DNA of 64,000 nucleotides from Kalmusia sp. IMI 367209 (Eukaryota > Ascomycota > Dothideomycetes > Pleosporales > Didymosphaeriaceae): contig JAPEUQ010000003.1 of NCBI GenBank assembly GCA_027946365.1, positions 3,472,001-3,536,000 on the forward strand, in the 5' to 3' direction. Below, piece by piece: positions 45,942 to 58,074 of the stretch. Both the position numbers and the translations under genes were made by a program. The notes under the pieces were generated by a model. The model was given only the letters and a program-made list of their open reading frames with translations. It ran no database searches and was not told the origin of the DNA. Within the stretch, counting starts at the first letter, position 1. Each line of letters begins with the position of its first letter.

Positions 45942-46995
45942 TCGGACTGAGGTCCTACTCGGCTCCTCGGCACCAAATCCGCGTTCGAGAGAGTGTGTTA
46001 AAAAAAAACTTATTGAGGCCCACCTACTATGATACACCGAAGTGGCGACGCGCAGCAGCGAGAAAGCACGCAGCTCCGCAGATGCAATTATCGTGATGCG
46101 ACCCGAACTTTGTCGATCCGACCTCAGCTAGGGCCCCGCCCTTGCGAAGATGGCAACGCTCAGACAAATGGTAGGAAGGCACCCGCAACCATGGGAAACG
46201 GAACAAAAAAAAACGCCCCTCGCGCAGATCATCCGCATTCCGAAATTGCAAGACGCTCGCGCCTCGGACGCGCGCCATCTGAGCTATGTACATCCTTTCC
46301 GCGGGGATTGTAAAGATTCCCCCTTCCCATTCGCACGCCACAAACACCCGTGCGCCATGCTGACGGCCCCAAAAACGCCATCTCACCCCTAGGCTTGAAA
46401 CTCTAATTGCAGTTCAGACTAACGTCGGCTGTCGGATACAAACGTCTCCTTCACATACACTATTTGATTTTTGGTTGCATGGTGATGAGCAGGGAGCCAA
46501 GGATTTGCGTATGCCGAAGTAATGTATTATGATGCAAGATACGTCAGTCGCACTGAGCATATGGATGAGACATGTACCGAGTTATGCACAGGAATTCGTG
46601 AATGCCGCCAGCCAAAAAAAGAACCAAGACAGGAAGAGAGGCCCATAGTATACAAACACAACTTTTTGAGGGCATGAAGTCCACCGCACCCTGCCAGGAG
46701 GCCCAGTTCTAAAAGCCAAGAGGAAGATGCAACCCAATATGCCCGCGTGTATATCGCACCCAGAACGCCAATGCACAAGAATCTGATAGGTGCCAACTAG
46801 CAGCTTTCACGCGGCCTTGCATGCTTTGAAATGAAGAAAAGTTTCAAATAGAACGCGAATTCATGATGGGGAAGACGTGATGGTGGTACGGTGAAGCAAG
46901 GAGATTTCCAAGTGCGGGGTTGCACGCGTGCAGGTCCCCTAGCCTAGGAAATGATGGAAGTGATGATGCAGCGCTCATGCAAGGAAATCGTAAGC
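45942..46995. other. Intergenic
   Basis: About 1 kb. A minus-strand frame of 89 codons at 46527..46796 has hydrophobic parts but no family support, and it lies where the 3' region of the next gene is expected. Confidence 0.45.
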
Positions 46996-48523
46996 TCATA
47001 CTTGTTCAACGAAGTGGGACGTTCTGGAGGCAGAGCTAGAGGTCCGACGTTTTTTTTGAAGCCGTCTAGATTGACGCTTTTCGGTATTTGGCGTGGCCTG
47101 TTCTTCTTCCGGGCTTGGCAGAGTACCCGGTCGTAGGATCTCGAAGCCAGAGTTGACCTTGCGGAGGACCTGGCCCTGGGTATCTCGTTGCTGATTTTGG
47201 AAAGTGTTGACTTCGATGGGCATCTCATCGTACGAGAATTGGTGATGCGGGCCCTTGGGTTGATAGCTCTCGGGTAGGTAAAAGGGTCGTGGCGCATAGC
47301 TCTCCAGTAGAGGAACGGCTTGTTTAGCCTGGCTGACGGCGGGGCCGTTCATGGCTGGCGACACGTCTGGAGGGGCTGCAGCCGGAGCCGGAGGAGGAGA
47401 AGGAGTTTTCTGTTGAGGCACAAAATAGTCAACACCATTGACTGTTGATATTTCTTCAGGAAGTCTCAGATTGTCCGCAACACTGGCCCATTCTCCGCTA
47501 TTACCTGGTCTGAAACGTGCCCGGGGTGTGAGCTGTCCTGTCTCAGCGACATGAGACATACGGTGACTTTGCAGCAGATCCAAATCAGTTCGGGGGTCGA
47601 CAGGCATATATACAGAAGGATGTCTAGATTTGATATAGGCGGCTTCGTATGGTCGGCCATCGTTCATGGCGACGTAGTCAGACTCGTCACTGGTTCGGCG
47701 GCTCGATTTCCCCGAGTTCTCTCGAGAACTGCCCGAGCTAGCGTTGTGGTCGCCAATCGGTTCGCGGCGTGCTGGATCGGTCCGTTAATGCATGCTATGA
47801 GGTTGACGTAGGCTTCCATGTGCTACTTACAAGATGAGGGGCCAGGGATCTGTTCTCCCTCTAGTGCCTGCAAAGTTGCAGAGTTTCTAGAAACATTATA
47901 GCTATATCTAGTATTCATGGAGACAGGCGGTCGGCCGCGGCCTTCGGTATTGCGGCCAGGTGACGACGAGCGGGAGTCGTTGGTAGTAGGTATGCGTTCG
48001 GCACTGACAGCCTGGTCGAACGAGCTGGGTGGTCGAGAGCTGGTGCGGCTCGAGGCAAGCGGTGCTTGTGGAAGCTCAAACTGGGAGCCGTTGTTGCTGC
48101 GAGGAAGCTTGAAGTCTGTTATGGACGAGCGGCTGCTGGTGACGGGCGTGTTGCTGCGGGAGATCCAGACACCGTCAACCTCAATGCCGCTCTCAATGGC
48201 GCGAATACCAAATGGGACGTCCTCCTTGGTGTCTTCAGGCTGCGCTTCGAGCATCTCGGGAGTCTGTACTTGTTTGCCCTTCTCAACCTTGCTGTACTTG
48301 GCAATCCGGTAGTGATCATATTTCAGTTTGATCAGGCCAATGAGAACGGTAGCAACCTGTGAGCGTTAGTGACATTGGTGGGGAGACGGTCAGGACGGGT
48401 CGTACAATTCCACACGCCAGCACCTGACAAACGTTAGCAGACTGCCACGGTATGTGTGGCAACGCAACTTACAAAAGTCATCTGCTGCCATAGCTCCCAG
48501 CCGGTGAAGAACTTCTTGCCCAT
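46996..48523 (-). CDS. Conserved fungal one-TM protein, unknown function, with 18-nt microexon
   Basis: Four exons: 48523..48473, 48423..48406, 48356..47831 and 47771..46996, joined in phase to give 456 residues. The second exon is only 18 nt (six residues) inside the transmembrane segment. The N-terminus M-G-K-K-F-F-T-G-W-E-L-W-Q-Q-M opens a single transmembrane helix (about residues 16-34), then a basic cytosolic stretch, the conserved P-F-G-I-R-A-I-E-S-G-I-E-V-D-G-V-W-I-S-R-S, and a long disordered Ser/Pro-rich tail ending in basic residues. I have seen this N-terminal arrangement as a conserved Pezizomycotina family, but no function is known to me. The third intron acceptor was chosen at 47772 because the nearer AGs break the frame. 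Confidence 0.83.
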
Positions 48524-51500
48524 AGTTGCGGTGGTTGAGGTGAATGAAAGACGCAAGAAGTAGGAATGACAGGGGGGTGTGGACCAAGCAAGAGAGTGCA
48601 AGGAAAGAGCAGGCCGGATTGGTACCGCACTTCAAGTAGAGATCGAGGGCAGGACAGGAGGGGAGGCGAGGGGTATTAAAGACTAGCAACACTGAAAGTA
48701 GAGTAATAGAAAGGCCGCCCGGCCACGGTTGGCAGAAGATTGGCGATGGCGGTAGCGGTTAATGAGCTAGGTTCACATGGACCGTGGAGTGGTTGCTCGA
48801 TGTCTCGAAACGGCAGCTTGAATACGGGCCAGCTGCAGCCCCGTGACGTCGCAATTAGAAGCCGGCAAGTCGAGATGCAGCGAGGGACGAGTTGCCAGTT
48901 GCAAGTCGGCGTTCCAGTGCCAGCAAGGCGGTGAGGATGGTCGAGCGAGCGTTGAGGAAACGAACGTGGGTGCGACCGAGGGAGCAGCGAGGGAAGCGGG
49001 TGCCACAAGCGGTGATTCAGAGGTAGCCCATGTACCCAGGACCAGAAGATGCCTGGAGGTAGCGTGCAAGCCTCGTGCGCTGCGGTGGCTGTCCTCTGAC
49101 TGCGTTTCCTGGGACGAGCGGGGATGGAGGGCGGGCAGGGCATGGGGGCAGGAGCAGATATATGGGCGAGTCGTCAGGAGACGGTCTACCATAGGACTGC
49201 CCTCTGCTTCCAGCATCCACACTGCAGGAAACAAACGGAGCCTGCTGCAACATGATCCTGGCCCTGCCCCAAGACGCCCGCTCCGTGCCATATGCTTCCA
49301 TGCACGCCATCGCCAGCCGTGACCACGCCTGCACCGGAGCGCCAAACCACGCCAGAGCAGCGGCTGGGCGTTAGCCCGCCCGTCCGCCCGCACTCCCAGG
49401 CTGCTCGAAATAGCAGAGGCGATCAGCGAGGTCCAAAACGTTGGCCGTCAGGCGTGGGCCCGTCTGGTTGAGCCCGCGGTGGCGCCGCATGCCGCGCGTG
49501 GAGGCCAATGGAGCGGCGGGGGAATGCGTGAGCGCGACACCATCGACAGTCGGCACGCCCAGCACAAGCGGCGTAACCATGCGTTCCGCACTCTATATTT
49601 CGACGTATTGGGAGTCGGAAGAGCTGCGACGTCTACTTTTGGTCGCAAGGGCGGCCGTGGCGCTGAGCACGGAGCCTTAGCGAGCGCCATGCCGTGGCCG
49701 GAGGAGGGTTGCGCCTTGGGTGCATATCCGCTCGGCTGGTCTATACTACACCATGCTACAATGGTATGGTAGACCATTCTCCCACAACAGTCTCCAGCGA
49801 GCGGAGGCTGGCGCCGCTCTCTCCAGTGCCATTTGCAAACCGTCGACCAGAGCCATGTTACGGAGAGCCTCCGCCTGCACGCCGCCTGACCCCCCTCGCA
49901 TCGTCGACGTGTGCCGACCCCCCGTGCGGAGCAGGTGGCGTCGAACAACGGTCAAGGCCAGCCTCACCAAGACAGAAAGCGGAGCACAGCACTGCAACGT
50001 CTCTCGTGCCTGAGCTGTCGTGCATCCGCACCTCACACCAAAAATGCAATCATGACGCAACCGATTGTGCTCCCGTACGCCTGCTGGTTCCGCTCCCCCT
50101 CTGTGGTCCGTCTGCCTGTCTCCAGCAAACCTACCGTGGCACGCTTTCCTCAACGCAAGCAGGCGATATCCAACTGGCGAGTTTCGAGCTGCATCGGACG
50201 CAGTTCTACCTGGCCCGACGCCGTTTGCTATTCGTCGCAGCTAGTGTATGCCCGTTCTACGAGCACTTGTTGGCTAGCTAGCGCAATGCTACTTTGGTGC
50301 CCATCCCGACTCCCGTGTACCTTGCGCATGACGACGGGCGCCGAGCCGCCAGCGAAGTCTGCTCGTAATTGGAGCGGGGCTGATTCAAGATCTGCTTTGC
50401 TCTCGGCGGCGGCGGGAAGCACAGCGTCGAAATTGCCATATTCAACAGCGCCACACGGCGTCGTGCAACTGTAACAGTCCAGCTCTCACCGCTTTCTGAA
50501 CGCAACCGCGAAGGAAAACCTCTTGTCCGGCCATGGACCTGGATCAACACGGGCCTGGCTCAATCCAAGCGTAGCTCGCGAGTCAAGTTTATACATCTTG
50601 CATACTTCCAATATTAGCGACAAGAACTGCTCGGTATCGATTGGCGAGGATGAGCGCTCTACATCCGTTTCCAGCCTAGCCATGCCCAACCGACTAGTGG
50701 ATGCCGCGGCCTGCCAGCCTATGGACACTCATCGTGCATTGCACTTGCCACACTGGAGTCAAGTCCCCTTCAGGTTGTTGCTGTGTTGGCGCCAGGACAT
50801 GCCATTGTGCATCGTATATCGCGCATCGTGTATCGCTCCGAGGCCTCCAGACTGTCGGCTAACATCAACAAATCGAGATAGTCTTCAACACTATAGAATA
50901 TCTGCGGAGCACGCATGCTATGCTATTTTGCTCATCATCGGCTCTTTGAGCAGCTTGCCCCCCAACCCCGAAATAACCAGGCAAGCTCTCGCTTCAAGTT
51001 CTTTGAAACATACCACTTGAACATCAACCCAGAGGTATATTCAGCTTGGAGTTGAGCCGAAACACAACTACTGTGAAGAAGATCTCCTTCGTACCTGACT
51101 TGCCTAAAACGCTCCTGGCATGTCTCAGATCTGCATAGGGCCGTGTTGCAAAGGCCATGCCGTCACCCTGACAGCCATACCAATTCTTACAGGGACTTCC
51201 TTCGAGGAAACATTTGTTACAGCCATTATCCATGCACCATGCTCCCGACAACTTCGACCACCCTGCACATCTATTGCCATGCCGGAAATAGCACGCGGCC
51301 TAAGGAAACAATATGCGTTTCTCGTCGGAACCTCATTCTTTCCCATAAAGCTGGACGTCGAACCCGGTATCGGGAAGTACACACTGCAAGTTACAACGCA
51401 AGCGAGCGTGGGAAAGAGCCTCAATATTGGCTTGTGCGACACTCGATGGCGTAGCAACATGCGTCTTGTACTCAATAGAATCCGGCTTATGATGGATCTG

Positions 51501-52647
51501 CTGGGATCTTTCGTTAACGGCCAGGCCGATATCGTGGAGTATACACAACTGTCCAGTCTCCCGGGTAACTATAGAAGGCTCCGCTGTGCTCCGTATGCGG
51601 TGTACAGATCTTCAAAGCCCACATTGTCGGTGAGCGGGCTGGCATGCAGCAACTTCACTGCAGAGATGCTCAGAACATGGGCCGCATTGACATTCTTCCT
51701 GCATTCTCCTAGATTGCAAAGTTCTGGTAGCATCATCGATAGTATTTTCGGAAGATTTGATGCCGAAGGCTGTTCAGGAAGGAAGGAGAGCTCCGGCCTC
51801 ACTATCGAGACCAGGCCCAAGACGGCAGTGTGCGTACCAACATGGATAATTGCATCGCAGGCTGCATTCCTACCATGTCTTGCATGTCGCAGCGATTTCC
51901 AAATCGTATGTGATGCACGACCCTGGCTGCAGCATCGCGTGGGCCGGCCAGGTGATGTCGCGCGAAGCGCCTTCGCCATTGTCCAGGCCACAAGCTGCCA
52001 TGCCACCGCTGCATGGTGTGGCTGCTTCGAGTGCTAGGCCAAACTTTGGATGCTCATTGCAGACCGATCTACCCTAGCATACCTAACCAACACCTGGTGT
52101 AGCTCTTCAACCTCCAAAGCACAAGATGAGCAACTGGCGACCAGCACAGGACGTCCACGCAACGGCTAACGAGGCCTGCGGCTGAGGAAGGTTCTCGCGG
52201 TGCGCCAGCTGAGAAGGCTGGCACGCTGGTTCCTGACTCCAATTTTCGTTTCATGCAGGGACCAGTAACAGGGACGTGTGAGGCTGCGCGGTCCATGTTT
52301 CAGCAATAAGGCTGAGGGTTTCGAGGTTTGTGGCCATGGCAGATCAGCCGAGGAACACGCAGTGAACTCGCATCCTCGCGTGAACATCTGCAGCCAGCAG
52401 CAGATATCTTCGATGGTGAAGAGATCGCAGGGCAGCAGATCACCAGACGAGGCCGGGCACTTCCGAGCCCGACCAAGCAGCCGAGCGGCGTCGCTCCATC
52501 CTCATTCGACAATGCTACTCGTCATGATTTAACCAGGCCACTTCCAAGCCACTGAGCCACTTCACCTTCCACGACTCCGTGCACAAACAGCCCCTCCGAA
52601 ACACCCCACCCCACTCCGCACTTCTTTGTCGTGCTTGTCTTGCCGCC
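48524..52647. other. 4.1-kb region without a recognisable gene
   Basis: Long, often antisense-overlapping stop-poor frames (for example minus 48773..49393, plus 49694..50281, plus 51120..52037) are present, but none shows a known motif, and their residue composition looks random. The one segment that stands out is the Cys-rich exon-like frame at 51095..51299, listed separately. The last few hundred bases should hold the promoter of the gene at 52648. Confidence 0.4.
51095..51299 (-). other. Exon-like Cys-rich reading frame
   Basis: On the minus strand a strong acceptor (GTTTCCTTAG at 51300) opens a 68-codon frame with seven Cys packed into about 45 residues, many Gly, Trp and Asn, then a donor GTACGA at 51094. 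The Cys spacing is compact, as in secreted disulfide-rich peptides. I could not find the exon that should supply a start and signal peptide, nor the following one, so it could be a relic or chance. Confidence 0.25.
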
Positions 52648-53598
52648 ATGCCTATTCGCAATCCGTTCCGCCGCACTCCGGGTGTCGAGGTCGTTGACGA
52701 TGCCGCGGAGCGCAAGAACGCTGCCAACTCGGGCACCAAGCCTCTCCAGATCAAGGAACCCACCGAGTATAAGTTGAGCGGTACGTTTTGCATAGCCAGG
52801 TCTGGTCATGGACCATGATGTTTTCCGGTTCATGGCGTACGTTGCTGACAGCCTGCAGAAATCAACGATAGCGGAGTTTACCTGCCTGTAAGATGCCCAC
52901 CGCACTCTAGCTCTGCCTGCCATTTTGGGACTTGAATGCTACCTGTCTGTGATGTGTTTGCGCCTTGTCTGACATGCGCGCCAGCCTTCGCCAACGGAGA
53001 AGCCTACTTTCTGGCATTCCAAGTCAAATATCTCTACGACATCCTCGAATCACCGGAGTCTTCTAAGCGAGAACGAGCCCTTCAGCATTTCGCGAGAGAG
53101 CTTCGACTCTTACCGGAGATCCTTTGTACGTTTGCGCCAGCTTTATCCGCGTGAAGTGCTCACCGTTCTCAGGACATCTCTGCTCGTTCCCCCATCCCGG
53201 AATGTCTCGATCCACGAACGCGCCAATCGCTAGACGCCCGCAGATCTCTCGATACAAGACGCTCGCTCGACGTACGTCGTTCGCGCGCTCCGCCCAGAGC
53301 CTCGTTACAGGAGCACCGGCCCAGCAGCGCAGATGAACGCGTGCCCGAGGAAGGCTTCGAAGACGTCGGGCTGAACGATGAGCCGAAGCCGCAGCCGAAA
53401 AAGCGCAGCATCTTCTCGCGGTTTGGCGATAGTCATGATGCCGACGCCGCAAAGGAGGAACGACCGGCGAGCAGCCACCACCACTTCACGTTCACAGGAC
53501 GAAAGAGGGCGCAGAGCGGCCAAGGATCCGAATTGAAGAGCATGTCCAAACCGTCGACTCCACAGCCACCCACGGCGGAGGCTGTTGAGGCGCGGTAA
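52648..53598 (+). CDS. Small fungal protein with R-S-L-D repeats, unknown function
   Basis: Four exons: 52648..52780, 52859..52887, 52985..53125 and 53173..53598, all GT-AG and in phase; the second is only 29 nt. The 242-residue product opens M-P-I-R-N-P-F-R-R, a basic amphipathic start. It then has a Ser/Thr-rich middle with three consecutive S-L-D-x-R-R units (about residues 120-140), a basic P-K-K-R-S-I-F-S-R-F motif and a Ser/Pro tail. It is predicted disordered. The R-R-S-L-D repeats look like basophilic kinase or 14-3-3 sites, but this is inference. I do not recognise a functional family. Confidence 0.75.
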
Positions 53599-55591
53599 AA
53601 GTACACCCTCGTGACTTGATCGGGAACTTTGGAGCGCAATGTGAATTAGAGGGCATATCGCTGGCATAAAGGGTGTGGTTCTTAGGGCCTTGGGTCCCTC
53701 GGCGTTTGACAGTAGACACGGCGTTTTGGCTATGGACCTTTGGCAGCATACCCCGCATCTTAGTACGATGGATTTGTTGACACGATGAGACACTTGGGTA
53801 CCGCTGCATACAATCGCTACCTACATTACGCTTCGCGGCGTCTTCGTGCTTTTTTACGCACGCGTTGGATACCCAGCCTGGGTACCTCCCTAATAATGAA
53901 TGATAAATAATGAGTTCACGTTTACACTCGCCAATCCCATTGCGCCCCGTGTCGTCCCCTCTCATCTCATTCGTCACCAAGTGCATTTCTGGCATGCTCC
54001 ACCTGGCATTCCTGAGGTTCTCGCACAAAAACCTTTGCTGTGGCGGAGCCGCTTCTTGTCCGTTGGTTCCGGCTACGTCATCGTGCGTGGGGCGGCTGGG
54101 CGCTTGCGCTGTGGGGGCGGGAAGGTATGCCGGGGTCCTGTTGCTGTACCAGAGCGAGGAGGAAACAGTCTAAAAGGAGAGCCTTTGAATGGAGTCAAGT
54201 GTTGGACTGGGGTGTGGGACGGAGGTGGATCATATGGCGGGTTGAGATTGCATCGTTCGTACTAATGATATGAGAAGAGAGGGAAGAAAGTATTCATTGC
54301 AGATAGGATTGAAGGCAGCTCGGCGGGCGTTGCAGTAGGAGTGCATGTTCCGATTGGTGTGTTTCGATGCATGGAGCGAGAGAGATATACTCATCGATGT
54401 GTCTTTCCTGCTGGCTTGAAGGGGAGTTTGGTAGCTATGCACCGGAGCTGTCCTGCTGGTAATTGTATGATTCCTTCCCAAGTATTGCGCGCACGCAGGA
54501 AGACTTCTAATTGAAGCATTTCGGAGAGATCATAAAATAATAATGAGCGTAAGAGCACAGCAAATTTGCTGTTTTCCTGCTGCTGAAGGAATGTATTTGG
54601 GAGGGTATAAGCTTATCTGCTGTTTAATTTCTGCGCGACGGTGTTCGTGGGGTGGTAGTCATTTATGAGGATGAATACCTCGCTTTAATATGTTTTGCGT
54701 ATGCGAGGAAGAAGAATATTTCGAGAGCTCGAATGTGGAGGCTTTTCGGATATTAAGTCCTATGGTTCTCCAGTGTGTGGTCCCAAAGGGCTATCCCGAC
54801 TGGTCGCACGTATATACAGCAGCGAATCTGTACGAGAGGAGACTACCAGATCCATCTGTAGCTAAACAAAGCCAGTGCCGCATATCAAAGGTTACGTCTT
54901 TTCTACTCGTCGAACATGCTCATAGAACGAAAACGGGGAGGATGTCGATCACGCGTCTCGTCTTTATTCCTCACTGCTTCGTCTTCTGACATGTCATATA
55001 TGAATTCATCGCCCCACTTGCTGAGAGACTACTTTACATTGGATCTACCTGGGTGGCTGAGAGAGCTAGGTAGAAAGGAGAGCGAACTCACCACACCATG
55101 GAAAGTTTCTAAGTATAGCTCGCCGAGCACAAAGTTGCAAGGGTATAGGCTACCAAATCCACCTTGACGGTATCATGTCGCCGGTATCCGGGTGAACGGG
55201 CGGGTGAACAGTAACGAAGAGATTTCCCGGCACCCGGTGTGAAGATGTAAGTTGCAAGGTATGTCGCATTGTTACGTACTGTGAACGACATAGGTATCTT
55301 CGCCAGATAGCGAGGATACCACAGTCTAGCATCAGATGAGAGCTCGGTAGCGACAGATACTATTCGACACTAGATACACCAAACCGCAGCGAGGAGATAG
55401 AACTAGGGATATGATGTCGATCTTTACAGTAGAAATCCGCCTGCTCAATTCGAATCCCTTTCGCGGTGATCATCGAACCCGACCACCCGAAGTGCACACT
55501 TGAAAGGGCGATCGTAAGAAAGAAATTTGTTACAGATGATAATGTTTGCAGATGTTGATCACGACAATCATGGTTCTTGTCAGGACCACAT
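53599..55591. other. Intergenic without a recognisable gene
   Basis: About 2 kb. Short frames only (for example plus 54690..54989). It contains the convergent 3' flanks of the two neighbouring genes. Confidence 0.45.
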
Positions 55592-56298
55592 CTAAAAACG
55601 CCTCCGCTTATCATCATCATCGTCGTCGTCATCATCGTCGGTCTGAGTAGGAATCGGGGGTCTGGTCCAGGTGTGGGTGGGCCTGAGAGTCTTGGTAGGG
55701 AAGCCAGTGGGGAAGGAGAAAGTTGGCCTGCCAATTGTCAGTCACACTCTTTGAGATAATTCCTTCCTCATCTGTACGATATACTCTAACTATGAATATG
55801 AAACGGGCGTGGATGAAGGTTCACATAGGAGGAAACATGTGCGTGCGATACATACCTCGCTGAGCGGGTGAACGAGAACGTTGGGACCGCAGGCTTCGAG
55901 CTGCTAGGCCTCGGGGGCTTGGAGCTCGGCGATGGTTTGGAGCTCGGCGAAGGCTTCGAGATGGTCGGAACCGGTGGGAGCGATGGCTTAGAGATGGTAG
56001 GAACCGGTGGAAGCGAGGGCTTCGAGATGGTTGGAACCGGGGGCCTGGAGAAGCTGACGGTTGGAACTGGCGGGCGCGAGAAGCTCACGGTAGGAACCGA
56101 TGGACGGGAGAAGCTGACAGTAGGGCGAGGTCCTCTGGTGAAAGAGAAAGAGGGCTCCGGATCTTCCTCATCTTGGGGTAAGGGAGTGCCAGCAGCAATG
56201 CTGTTGATACATGTTAGCCACTCCGAACAACACAAGGGTTGGGTAAGGCTGGCTTACCTGGTGATACCCAAAACACAGAGAGCGGTAGAGAGCTTCAT
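55592..56298 (-). CDS. Secreted proline-rich repeat protein with Asp run
   Basis: Three exons: 56298..56258, 56200..55856 and 55727..55592, in phase, giving 173 residues. The first exon encodes most of a signal peptide ending near A-A-G-T. The mature part is built from two tandem units, V-P-T-V-S-F-S-R-P-P (three copies) and V-P-T-I-S-K-P-S-L-P-P (three copies), then S-S-K-P-S-P repeats. The last exon adds T-F-S-F-P-T-G-F-P-T, a run of ten Asp encoded by a GAT/GAC microsatellite and a basic C-terminus K-R-R-R-F. No Cys is visible in the mature part. It is probably a cell-wall or extracellular protein; the dibasic end could be a Kex2 site. Confidence 0.78.
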
Positions 56299-58074
56299 TA
56301 TGGATGTTCCCGAGTGAAGTTGTTGATTGCTTCTAGTGTTATCTGTTGATGGCTGATCAACGCAGTTACGGCATCTTTATATACTGCCGTTTAAAGTCTT
56401 GTGTCGGAAAAGTCACAGTGCTGCCAAGATGTTCTTCAGATTAAACACGGCGCAATCGACCGGTCACCCGCAACTTCGCCCATCGTCTTCGTATCGTGCA
56501 AGAGCATGGTGGGTTTGACGTTCGGACAATCAGCCAGCGCGTGACTAGGTTGGAGGGCTGAAAGGCTATCAACGGAGACAATTGATGGGAAGAGGCATGT
56601 TAGCGCGCCAGAGAACAATCTCGTGATATGAATGTTGGTTTGTGCAATCCTGGTGCTTGCAGGTAGTAAAGAATGTCGGCAAGAGTAGAACAATGCGATT
56701 GGCTAAAATGACCCCACGTCTGGACTGGTCTTCCGATGTATCGCGACCTTGCCACGAGGGATCGTCAGGCACGACATCACCAGAAGGTAGGAAGCTTGTG
56801 GGGGAGCCCAAGGCTATGCTGATGTCAAGTGACTATCCGGGAACTGCAACTGAGTTACGCCGCACAGAAAATCTACGATGGGTACAAAGAGGCAAATTGC
56901 CACCCTCTCGCAATTCACGAGCCGCTTGCTGGGCATGTATATTGGGCATTCGGTGACCGGGCTATGGTCTATTGCACAAAATGCACAGTCCGTATGGAAA
57001 CCTGGAAAAGCGAATTCTGGACTGTTTGGTTAGGAATCATCTCTTCAGAGTTTTTGTCCTGCAGGTTACCACAATGGAGAGGAACTGGATGGTCTGGGCA
57101 CTTTACCATCGGGCTAGATGCATGTGGCGTGAAAAAGCCGTTGGATCACGAAGAATCAATTAAGGATGTTGTTGGCTCCAGCACGGTTCAATTGAGAGCA
57201 ACTCCACAGGTTGGGCAAACAGTGAGTTCCGCAGCGGAGACCCGGAACGAATCGTGTTGAAGCTGAAGATGATGCCATTCGAGATGAATGCATACGTAGA
57301 ATTAAGCATCCATTCAAGCTATTAGCCGATCGATCATGAAGCCAATGAAGATGAAGTGCACGGTTATTCTGGTAATATACCATCAGTGGGGGCAAGAACA
57401 TTTCTGGGGAAATGTTGGGGAAGCTGTATGATTAGTTGCCGTAATTAAGGCACGAAGAGTACGCGTCCTACAAGGGTTAGACGGAGCTATTGCCTTAGTA
57501 GGCCGATTTTGAATGGCCCGACTGCTGACTTGTGAAAAATATGGTTGCGATACTTTCGTAGGAAGCCAAGACACTTTAAGGTCTACCAGCGGCTGGATGT
57601 GAAAGTAGGATGAAGAAAGATGCGGTATCTGACTGCAGCGACCAGTGTTGTTGCGTGATCGCTTTCATCGGGTGACCGGTGGGTTGGTGCTCTAGCAATG
57701 CAAAGCAATCTGCGTGCACTGTAGGTCAATATGTTGCCGTCCGGAATAGAACCGATTCGTTTTAGACACAATGGCACAGTCAGATGGTAGATAGAGTGGC
57801 GAGCGATAAGGCGAAAGCGTAAGGCAAGATACACTAGCTGCTATGAGTAACATCACTCCTGAATGTTTGACAACGAATAGGAGAGTTGTACTTTTGATGG
57901 TGAAGCGGAAGGCAGCGAATGCAAACTAACGTGCCCGCCCCGCTCGCGGTGATGCTAAACCTGATTTGGCATAACGCGCCTCGGAGATAAACGGCCCGAG
58001 CAAAAAGTTCGAGGCTAGAATTCAGCGCGTTCAACGTGAGCAACCTGCGCCAAATTCAAAGAAGACCCTACAAG
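56299..58074. other. Intergenic without a confident gene
   Basis: About 1.8 kb. The best frame is plus 56829..57260 (143 codons), with a somewhat protein-like first half, but it has no motif I know and no splice partner. Confidence 0.4.

Noticed and set aside
51120..52037. 305-codon plus-strand open frame
   Set aside because: No motif, a random-looking residue mix and antisense overlap with several other frames. The Cys-rich minus-strand segment in the same place is the only part with protein-like character.
56829..57260. 143-codon plus-strand open frame
   Set aside because: The first half looks somewhat protein-like, but there is no recognisable domain or exon structure, so I did not call a gene.
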